Below, in pieces: positions 42,914-49,569 of a DNA stretch of 64,000 bases. The notes below the pieces were generated by a model. That model was not told the DNA's origin, did no database searches, and was given only the letters and a program-made list of their open reading frames with translations. The stretch comes from an uncultured Eubacteriales bacterium (GTDB lineage: Bacteria > Bacillota > Clostridia > Oscillospirales > UBA644): contig URFZ01000002.1 of assembly GCA_900547165.1 (NCBI GenBank), positions 97,824 to 161,823 on the forward strand, in the 5' to 3' direction. Within the stretch, counting starts at the first letter, position 1; every line of letters starts with the position of its first letter. The position numbers and the translations under genes were made by a program.

Positions 42914-43261
42914 TCAGAGTTGCTCTTTAACCTTAGCCGCTTTGCCGACTCTGTCACGCAGATAGTACAGTTTAGCGCGGCGAACCTTACCTTTGCGTAC
43001 AACTTCAACCTTGTCGATAATGGGCGAGTTGACGGGAAAAGTTCTTTCAACGCCTACACCGTAGGAAACTCTTCTGACAGTTACGGTCTCGGAAACGCCG
43101 CCGTGCTTCTTCGCGATAACGGTGCCTTCGAATACCTGAATTCTCTCTCTGTTTCCTTCTTTGATTTTAACGTGAACCTTAACGGTGCTGCCTATTTCAA
43201 ACGGGAAAGGCTCCGCTTTGATCTGATCCGCGGTAAAATTCTTAATGATCAGTTCTTTCAT
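42914..43261 (-). CDS. rplS: Large ribosomal subunit protein bL19
   Basis: 115 residues, the standard length. Signatures VKVHVKIKEGNRERIQVFEG and SYGVGVERTFP are at residues 27-46 and 66-77. The start at 43261 has AGGAGG; the open frame continues upstream through the leader but without similarity. First gene of the operon and preceded by a ~90-nt leader. Confidence 0.98.
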   Translation of the reverse strand: MKELIIKNFTADQIKAEPFPFEIGSTVKVHVKIKEGNRERIQVFEGTVIAKKHGGVSETVTVRRVSYGVGVERTFPVNSPIIDKVEVVRKGKVRRAKLYYLRDRVGKAAKVKEQL

Positions 43262-43349
43262 TCTCTTTTTCCTCCTGAACAGATTTTGTGTCAAGATAAA
43301 GCAGGGCTTTCGTGCAGAGAAAAGCAGAGGACTGCCCCATAAATCATGC
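43262..43349 (-). promoter_or_regulatory. Possible r-protein leader upstream of rplS
   Basis: About 88 nt of transcribed leader between the promoter and the rplS ATG. It contains GGGGCAG.. and CCTGC.. segments with several CTGC/GCAG complementarities that could fold into one or two stems. Autogenous L19 leaders are known in Bacillota, but I cannot match this one to a described consensus. Confidence 0.35.
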
Positions 43350-43355
43350 CTTAAT

Positions 43356-43384
43356 ATTATATCATACCCCGCCGCGTTTTGCAA
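43356..43384 (-). promoter_or_regulatory. Promoter for rplS-lepB-rbgA
   Basis: Minus strand TTGCAA (43379-43384), 17 bp, TATAAT (43356-43361). Confidence 0.78.
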
Positions 43385-43404
43385 TAGACGAAGTTGAAAT
43401 ATTT

Positions 43405-45009
43405 TCAAACATTGTGTGAAATCGTCTCTTTTTCGCGTTTTTTCGCAATAAATTTTAATATGAAGCCGCGTATCATCAGAAAGATGCCGAACGCGTAAAG
43501 GCCCGCAAGAGGCAATGCTATCAGATCTCCGATATACGAATAAAGCGTTCTTTCGGTAGTCGGCACAATGTCCGAAACAAGCACCTCTTCCGCATCGGCG
43601 TTTGACTTTTTCTCAATCGTTCCGGAAGCGGAGATCACGGCGGAAATGCCCGTGTTGCCCGCCCGCGCCATATCTCTGCCGTTTTCCACGCAGCGCATGA
43701 CCGCATGGCAGAGGTGCTGGCGCAGCGCCGCGCTGCCGTCAAACCAAGAGTCGTTGCTGACCATCAGAAAATATTCCGCGCCCGCTTCAACGTCTTCGCG
43801 TGCGACATACGGGTAAATGGATTCGTAACATATCAGCCCGCCCGCCGTTCCGAACGAGGTGTCAAGCGGCGTCGGTTCCGTTCCCGCAACAAGATTGCCG
43901 AAATTGGCGGGAACAAACACGGAAAGCACGTCTGAAAGCGGAATGTATTCACCCATAGGAACAAGTTCGCGCTTGTAATACGGCTGCGGAACCTGGCCGT
44001 CGGCGCGTATCGCGGTAAGCGCATTGTATTCGCCGTGTTCGCCGTTGAAAATGCCCGTCACGAGCGTTGCGTTTCTCTCTTTTGCAAATTTTTTCAGAAA
44101 AGCCATAACGTTTTTGTTGCTCATATTTGTCGTGACCGCCGTTTCGGGCCACAGGTATATGTTCGGCTTTTCGTCTGCGACGGAGTCGGACAATTCCACA
44201 TACTTTTCTATTGATTCGGAAAGCGATGTGTCCCACTTTGTCATTGAACCGAGGTTTGCCTGAACAACGGCGACTCTTACCGTCTCCGAATTGCTGCGTT
44301 CCTTTTCGACGGCGGAAACGCGGACCGCGCCGTATGCCGCATTCAGCGAAAACAGAAGCACGGCGGACAGAAAATATAATGCCGCCCGCTTATAACTTTT
44401 TGTTCTGATTATCGCAAATGCCGTTTCCGCTGTAAGCGAGTTGAAAAACGCAACGATAAGCGAGACGCCGAGCGAACCGAACAAAGATGCGGTCTGTATG
44501 AGCGTGGGGTGAGACGCTACGACCGTGCCGAGCCTGCCCCACGGAAAAGAAAGTTCCCATGCGTGCGCCTGCAAAAACTCTGCAAAAACGTAAAGGGCGG
44601 GGAAGAGGACGAACATCGGAATTTTTGTCCCGCGCAATCTGTCAAACGGCAGAAACGCAACGGTAAACACAAAGCCCTCGGCAGCCGCAATGGTGATTAT
44701 TGCCGCCGTCATTATCAGATAAGACGGAACTGCGGGTATGCCGTAGTTCGTCATCGGACACATTCTGTAAAGCCACAGCATATTGGGCAGATAGTACGCC
44801 GCCGCATATACAAAGAAACACTTTTTCGTGCCGAAACCGCCGTCTTTGTAAACGCGCAGCGCCGTTATCATCGGAACAAGGGCGACAAATGCAAGCAGGT
44901 CGAGTTTTTCGACCGTGAACGCCGCGAACATCAGAAGTCCCGACAGCGCGGAAAGCGCGACAAGCCGACAGGGTGTGCGTTCTTTTTTTATCCGTTGCTT
45001 TTTCTTCAT
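43405..45009 (-). CDS. lnt: Apolipoprotein N-acyltransferase
   Basis: Transfers an acyl chain from phospholipid to the alpha-amino group of the lipoprotein Cys. 534 residues: an N-terminal set of about 6-7 helices, a nitrilase-like periplasmic domain with catalytic Glu (WPETA), Lys (YKRELVPMGEY) and Cys (GGLICYES), and a final C-terminal helix. All three triad positions are present. It stands alone with its own promoter. Lnt is standard in diderms and actinobacteria and less usual in Bacillota, where Lit or LnsAB do related jobs. Confidence 0.93.
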   Translation of the reverse strand: MKKKQRIKKERTPCRLVALSALSGLLMFAAFTVEKLDLLAFVALVPMITALRVYKDGGFGTKKCFFVYAAAYYLPNMLWLYRMCPMTNYGIPAVPSYLIMTAAIITIAAAEGFVFTVAFLPFDRLRGTKIPMFVLFPALYVFAEFLQAHAWELSFPWGRLGTVVASHPTLIQTASLFGSLGVSLIVAFFNSLTAETAFAIIRTKSYKRAALYFLSAVLLFSLNAAYGAVRVSAVEKERSNSETVRVAVVQANLGSMTKWDTSLSESIEKYVELSDSVADEKPNIYLWPETAVTTNMSNKNVMAFLKKFAKERNATLVTGIFNGEHGEYNALTAIRADGQVPQPYYKRELVPMGEYIPLSDVLSVFVPANFGNLVAGTEPTPLDTSFGTAGGLICYESIYPYVAREDVEAGAEYFLMVSNDSWFDGSAALRQHLCHAVMRCVENGRDMARAGNTGISAVISASGTIEKKSNADAEEVLVSDIVPTTERTLYSYIGDLIALPLAGLYAFGIFLMIRGFILKFIAKKREKETISHNV

Positions 45010-45045
45010 CGTCCGAAGTTCCTTTCAATCATATTTCCAAAATGA

Positions 45046-45074
45046 ATTATAGCATTTTTTCCTGCGTTTGTAAA
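45046..45074 (-). promoter_or_regulatory. Promoter for lnt
   Basis: Minus strand TTTACA (45069-45074), 17 bp, TATAAT (45046-45051), 37 bp before the lnt ATG. Confidence 0.75.
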
Positions 45075-45144
45075 TATCGGAAAGGGTAATTTGCATACAA
45101 TTAAATAAGAAATCCGCAAAAAAAAACGTGGACGGGAGCATGAA

Positions 45145-46698
45145 ATGAAGGAAAAAGGCAGACTTTTGAAAGATTCTTTCATCATCGGCGCGACGGGGCT
45201 TTCGCTCAACTTGGTCGGGCTGTGGTTCAATATATATCTTTCGGGAACTCTCGGCACGGAGGGCATAGGGCTTTTTCAACTTATAGCGTCCGCATATATG
45301 CTTGCGACCACGTTTGCCACTTCGGGAATAAATCTTTCCGTGACCCGCGTTGTTGCCGAAGCGCTCAGCCTGCCTGAGACGCGGGAAACAGCGACGCGAC
45401 GCTTTCGTAAGTGTCTTGCCGTCTCTGCCGCTCTCGGCGGGTTTGCCTGCCTGCTGCTGTTTGTCTTTTCGGGCGTTATCGCACGTTCCGTATTGTGCAG
45501 ACCCGAAACGGAGATGTGCTTTCGTATACTTGCTTTCGGACTGCCGTTTATGAGCGCAGGTTCTTGTCTGAACGGGTTTTTCGTCGCGGAAAGAAAAGCG
45601 TACAAGACCGCAATAGCCAACGGCACGGAGGAAGTCTGCAAGATAGTTTTTGCCGTTCTCGTTTTTGCGCTGCATCCGCCGACAAGCCTTGTTTCGGGTT
45701 GTGTCGGACTTGTTCTGGGGCTTGTCGGGGGCGAAGCCGTCTCCTGCATTTTGGCTTACGCTTTTTGGCTTGCCGACGAAAAAACTTTGCCACGCTCGAA
45801 AGGCGGAACTGCGGGGACTGTGCGAAAAATGCTTGCGATAGGCGCGCCCGTTGCTGCAAGTTCTTATTTGCGGACGGGGCTGACAACGGTTGAGAATCTT
45901 TCCGTTCCCGTCGGACTCGTGCGTTACGGAATGACCGATTCCGATGCTCTTGCCGCATTCGGTGCGGTCAAAAGTCTTGCCGTGCCTGTCATTTTCTTTC
46001 CCGCTTCGTTTATGTACGCTTTTATAAAAGTCATGATTCCCGAAGTCGCGCGAGCTTACACCCTCGGCAAGACCGACGCCATACACGAACGCGGAGGGCA
46101 TATAATCCGTCTTACGCTTGTTTTTTCGTCGGTCGTGACGGGGATTTTTCTTGTTTTTTACGCCCCGCTCGGCGCGCTGCTGTTCGACGATGCGGAAACG
46201 GGCAAACTGCTCCTTTATCTTGCGCCGCTTATCCCCGCAATGTATGTGGACGGCGTTGCGGACGGAATACTGAAAGGCATGGACGAACAGGTTGCCGTTA
46301 TGCGATATAATATATATGAAGCGATCATACGTCTTGTTGTTGTTTTTACCCTTATTCCCGTTCTCGGTTTTGCGGGTTTCATGGCAACGGTCTATGCGGG
46401 AAACGTCATAAATACTTCTTTCAGCCTTGCCCGACTTCGCAAAAAAGCGGGGATAAAAGCGGAGCCGTTCGGCAGCGTGGTGCTTCCGACCTGCCTGACG
46501 GTTGCCGCAGGATTTCTTTTTAAATCCGTTTTTTCGTTCTGGCAAAGCCGCTTTTCGGTCATTGTCGAAGTTTTTCTGACCGTCGCTCTCTGTGCGGCGG
46601 TATACGCTTTTTTTCTCTTTCCCAAACTGCGGGAAAAAATCAGAGCGTCTTCTCCGCGGCAGAACGCCCGAAATCGCGCGCGTAGGAATATTCTGTAA
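45145..46698 (+). CDS. MOP-superfamily flippase (SpoVB/MurJ-like)
   Basis: 517 residues with about 14 hydrophobic helices. The N-terminal FIIGATGLSLNLVGLWFN and GTEGIGLFQL are typical of the SpoVB/polysaccharide-flippase branch. It likely translocates an undecaprenyl-linked wall or glycan precursor. The tail is basic (RQNARNRARRN). GGGAG RBS. Next to lnt in divergent orientation. Which lipid-linked substrate it moves (lipid II or another) cannot be told. Confidence 0.88.
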   Translation: MKEKGRLLKDSFIIGATGLSLNLVGLWFNIYLSGTLGTEGIGLFQLIASAYMLATTFATSGINLSVTRVVAEALSLPETRETATRRFRKCLAVSAALGGFACLLLFVFSGVIARSVLCRPETEMCFRILAFGLPFMSAGSCLNGFFVAERKAYKTAIANGTEEVCKIVFAVLVFALHPPTSLVSGCVGLVLGLVGGEAVSCILAYAFWLADEKTLPRSKGGTAGTVRKMLAIGAPVAASSYLRTGLTTVENLSVPVGLVRYGMTDSDALAAFGAVKSLAVPVIFFPASFMYAFIKVMIPEVARAYTLGKTDAIHERGGHIIRLTLVFSSVVTGIFLVFYAPLGALLFDDAETGKLLLYLAPLIPAMYVDGVADGILKGMDEQVAVMRYNIYEAIIRLVVVFTLIPVLGFAGFMATVYAGNVINTSFSLARLRKKAGIKAEPFGSVVLPTCLTVAAGFLFKSVFSFWQSRFSVIVEVFLTVALCAAVYAFFLFPKLREKIRASSPRQNARNRARRNIL

Positions 46699-46747
46699 AA
46701 GAAAAGGAAAGCATAAGGAGTGAAAAAAACGAAAGGACGGAAAAAAT

Positions 46748-47149
46748 ATGAAATTCCTTTATTCCGTGTATCTGTTTGTCGCGGGTGGTTTTGTTTATCA
46801 GATGATAGAAATGGCGTGGCGTTCCAGAACGCATTGGTCAATGTTCATTCTCGGCGGCGCTTGCTTTTTAAGCGTGAACCTGCTCCGTCTGACCGTGCTG
46901 AAAGACTGCAATTTGTTTCTGTTTTGTCTGATAGGCGGGCTTTGCGTGACAGTGCTTGAATTTATAATGGGCTGTATAGTCAATCTGCGTTTCGGCCTCG
47001 GTGTGTGGGACTATTCGTCAGTCCCTTTCAATCTGCTCGGACAGGTCTGCCTCCCGTTCAGCATAGGCTGGTCGATGCTGACGCTTCCGGGGTTGTGGAT
47101 GGGACGCGTTCTGTGTGACGTGGTGGGGGTTAAATTCGGCTCTGCGTGA
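46748..47149 (+). CDS. Small four-helix membrane protein, CmpB-type (putative ABC-transporter type IV)
   Basis: 133 residues, four hydrophobic helices. The motif WDYSSVPFNLLGQVCLPFS matches the CmpB/putative ABC-transporter type IV family (PF06541), whose role is unknown despite the name. No partner ATPase is adjacent. AAAGGACGG RBS. Probably co-transcribed with the flippase upstream (49-bp gap). Confidence 0.75.
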   Translation: MKFLYSVYLFVAGGFVYQMIEMAWRSRTHWSMFILGGACFLSVNLLRLTVLKDCNLFLFCLIGGLCVTVLEFIMGCIVNLRFGLGVWDYSSVPFNLLGQVCLPFSIGWSMLTLPGLWMGRVLCDVVGVKFGSA

Positions 47150-47363
47150 CGTTTTCGGAAATGAGTATGCGGGAGCGTAAGAACGCCAGCGCCGCAAAAA
47201 TTAAAAGGAAAGAACAACGGCTCGACAGTCCGACAGATAAACAAAACACATCAAACATTGATTTTTTGCATTTTTCTATCCCTGCATTATATAAATGTGT
47301 AGGCAAAACGGGGATTATTGGTGAAAGTACACATAAAAAACATAATTTATTGTAAAAAAGCAC
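47150..47363. other. AT-rich intergenic region without a recognised gene
   Basis: The gap between the CmpB-type gene and rimP is 325 bp. Its 3' part holds the rimP promoter and leader hairpin. In 47150-47363 I see no convincing coding frame, RNA gene or strong hairpin; short open frames here lack ribosome sites and family similarity. Confidence 0.6.
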
Positions 47364-47392
47364 TTGTAATTCCCTTGAAAGTATGGTATACT
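47364..47392 (+). promoter_or_regulatory. Promoter for the rimP-nusA-infB operon
   Basis: TTGTAA (47364-47369), 17 bp, TATACT (47387-47392). The predicted start site is near 47399, right at the foot of the hairpin at 47400. Confidence 0.72.
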
Positions 47393-47399
47393 TGACTTG

Positions 47400-47419
47400 A
47401 AGAGCGGGCGACCGCTCTT
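47400..47419 (+). promoter_or_regulatory. 5'-terminal stem-loop with GNRA loop on the rimP-nusA transcript
   Basis: AAGAGCGG (47400-47407), tetraloop GCGA, CCGCTCTT (47412-47419): an 8-bp perfect stem at the predicted 5' end of the message. 5' stem-loops commonly stabilise transcripts; it might also be a target for autoregulation. Confidence 0.6.
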
Positions 47420-47474
47420 TGAGATTATGTAAAGAAATATATTTGATAATAAATGAAAGACCGAGGATTTGCGT

Positions 47475-47930
47475 TTGGGAATCTGTGAGACCGTTGCCGA
47501 AGTCGTGACCCCGTTTCTTGAAAAAGAGGGGCTTAAACTTTGGGACGTTGAATTCAAAAAAGAGGGCGCGGAGTATTTTCTGCGCGTTTACATCGACCGC
47601 GAGAGCGGCGTGGGCATAGACGACTGCGTAAAAGTGAACGACTTTTTAAGCCCCGCACTTGACGAACTCGACCCCATTCAGCAAAGTTACTGTTTGGAAA
47701 TATCTTCGGCGGGACTTGTCCGCGAACTGAAAAAGAACGAACATTACGACCGTTATCTCGGAAAGTTCGTCACGGTTCACACATACAAGAGCCTTGACGG
47801 GGTTCTTCCGAAAAAATTCGAAGCAAAACTCGTCGGCTACGACGAAGATAATATAATATTGGAAATCAAAGACGAAAAGAGGAACGTCGGACGTTCTCTC
47901 ATATCCAAAATAAGCATTGATTTGGTTTGA
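47475..47930 (+). CDS. rimP: Ribosome maturation factor RimP
   Basis: 30S assembly factor. 151 residues from a TTG start at 47475, chosen because GAGG lies 8 nt before it; another TTG at 47469 is too close to the RBS and no in-frame ATG exists. Motifs: EGLKLWDVEFKKEG, LRVYIDRESG, YCLEISSAGLVR (usual LEVSSPGL). First gene of the nusA-infB operon. Confidence 0.95.
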   Translation: MGICETVAEVVTPFLEKEGLKLWDVEFKKEGAEYFLRVYIDRESGVGIDDCVKVNDFLSPALDELDPIQQSYCLEISSAGLVRELKKNEHYDRYLGKFVTVHTYKSLDGVLPKKFEAKLVGYDEDNIILEIKDEKRNVGRSLISKISIDLV

Positions 47931-47946
47931 CGGAGGTTTTGAAAAA

Positions 47947-48996
47947 ATGAAAGCGAACAAAGAGTTTTACCGCGCGCTTGAAGACTTGGAAAGAGAAAAG
48001 AATATTCCGAAAGAATATATGCTTGACAAAATCAAGGCGGCGATAGCCTCCACGATTAAAAGAGACAAAAACGTTCCCGCAGATAACGTTGAAGTTATTT
48101 TTAACGAAGAAAAAGAGAACATAAAAGTCTGCATAAAGAAAGATATAGTCGAAACGGTTGAAAATCCGCAGACGGAAATTTCGCTTGAAGAAGCAAAGCA
48201 GATAAGCCGCCGTTACAAACTCGGTGACGTGGCAATGCTTGAAGTCGATCCCTCCGCAGTCGGCAGAATCGCCGCAAAGGTCGGAAAAAACGTTATCGTT
48301 CAGGCGATAAACGAGGCTGTGAACGGCTCCGTTATTCAGGCGTTTGAAGAAAGACAGGGTTCGCTGATGAGCGGCACCGTGAGAAGCGTTGACCCGAAGA
48401 GCGGCACCGTTATGGTGGAAGTCAACGGTCACGAACTTCCGCTGTTCCCGAGAGAGCAGATTCCCGGCGAGAGTTTTGAGCCCGACGATGTTATAAGACT
48501 TTACGTCAGCGTCGGTCAGCCCAATCTGCGCAGAGGTTCGACCGCAAAAGAAGTTATGCTTTCGAGAACCACGCCCAAATTCGTTGAAAAACTTTTCGAG
48601 GTCGAAGTTCCCGAGATAGCGAGCGGCGTTGTTGAAATAAAGGGCGTTTCGAGAGAGGCGGGTTCGCGCTCGAAAGTCGCGGTTCGTTCCAACGACCCGA
48701 ACGTTGACGCCGTGGGTTCCTGCATAGGACCGAAGCGCTCGAGAATAAATACCATTCTCGAAGACCTTGCGGGTGAAAGAATAGACCTTATAAAATACAG
48801 CGAAGATCCCGGCGAATTTGTTGCGGCGGCGTTGTCCCCCGCAGAAGTAAGACTGCTTGAAATCGACAATGAACAAAAGAGTTGCAAAGTCGTTGTGGGT
48901 GCCGATCAACTTTCTCTTGCGATAGGCAAAACGGGACAGAATGTTCGTCTTGCCGCAAGACTGACCGGTTACAGAATAGACATTCTCAGCGAATAA
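47947..48996 (+). CDS. nusA: Transcription termination/antitermination protein NusA
   Basis: 349 residues. N-terminal RNA polymerase-binding domain, S1 domain (about 135-200, GTVRSVD.KSGTVMVEVNG), then two KH domains with GSRSKVAV and SLAIGKTGQNVRLAARL. It lacks the C-terminal acidic repeats of E. coli NusA, as usual for Bacillota. GGAGG before the ATG at 47947. Confidence 0.97.
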   Translation: MKANKEFYRALEDLEREKNIPKEYMLDKIKAAIASTIKRDKNVPADNVEVIFNEEKENIKVCIKKDIVETVENPQTEISLEEAKQISRRYKLGDVAMLEVDPSAVGRIAAKVGKNVIVQAINEAVNGSVIQAFEERQGSLMSGTVRSVDPKSGTVMVEVNGHELPLFPREQIPGESFEPDDVIRLYVSVGQPNLRRGSTAKEVMLSRTTPKFVEKLFEVEVPEIASGVVEIKGVSREAGSRSKVAVRSNDPNVDAVGSCIGPKRSRINTILEDLAGERIDLIKYSEDPGEFVAAALSPAEVRLLEIDNEQKSCKVVVGADQLSLAIGKTGQNVRLAARLTGYRIDILSE

Positions 48997-49274
48997 TGGC
49001 AAAAAAAGACAGAGTTCGCGGCGCTTTTATGCGCACTTGCGCGGGGTGCGGCGGACGGTTCGATAAACGGGAACACGGGTTTTTGAGAATAGCAAACAAA
49101 AACGGCGAGACAGTGTTGGACGAAAACGGCAACCTCGGAGGCCGCGGCGCTTACATCTGCCGTGACGTGAACTGCATTGCAAAACTGAAAAAGTCGGGCA
49201 GACTTTCAAAGTTGCTGCGCCTGCCCGTTCCCGCCGAAATATACGACATTGCGGAGGAAGCCGTTGACCGATAA
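48996..49274 (+). CDS. ylxR: YlxR family RNA-binding protein
   Basis: 92 residues. RTCAGCGGRFDKRE at the N-terminus, GGRGAYICRD and the C-terminal L.RLL are the YlxR (DUF448) pattern. Some members (RnpM) have been reported to bind RNase P RNA. Its ATG overlaps the nusA stop (TAATG), implying coupling. Confidence 0.93.
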   Translation: MAKKDRVRGAFMRTCAGCGGRFDKREHGFLRIANKNGETVLDENGNLGGRGAYICRDVNCIAKLKKSGRLSKLLRLPVPAEIYDIAEEAVDR

Positions 49275-49569
49275 ATTCAAAGGTATGCTCGGGCTTTGCC
49301 GAAAAGCGGGAAAACTCATTCCCGGGGCGGAACTCATAGCAAAAAACAAAAAGAAATGCCTGTTGCTCGTCTGTGCGTGTGACGCTTCGGACAGGACGAA
49401 AGCGACGGTCGAGGCGTTCAATATAAAAACGATACACACCGATATGACGAAGCAGGAACTCGGAGCCGTGCTCGGTATGGGAAACGTTGCGGTTGTCGGA
49501 ATAACCGATGCGGGCTTCGCGGCGGCGACAGAAAGTAAACAGGGGGAAAGAACATATGGCAAAATATAA
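49264..49569 (+). CDS. ylxQ: L7Ae-like RNA-binding protein YlxQ
   Basis: 101 residues, ribosomal protein L7Ae/L30e/S12e fold: GMLGLCRKAGKLIPG, then LLLVCACDAS and GMGNVAVVGITD. Start TTG at 49264 chosen because GGAGG (49253-49257) is 6 nt upstream; it overlaps the end of ylxR by 11 bp. Predicted kink-turn binder; precise role unknown. Confidence 0.9.
   Translation: MTDKFKGMLGLCRKAGKLIPGAELIAKNKKKCLLLVCACDASDRTKATVEAFNIKTIHTDMTKQELGAVLGMGNVAVVGITDAGFAAATESKQGERTYGKI

Noticed and set aside
47130..47363. Small open frames between the CmpB-type gene and rimP, on both strands
   Set aside because: They overlap the upstream gene end or the AT-rich gap, lack ribosome sites and look random.
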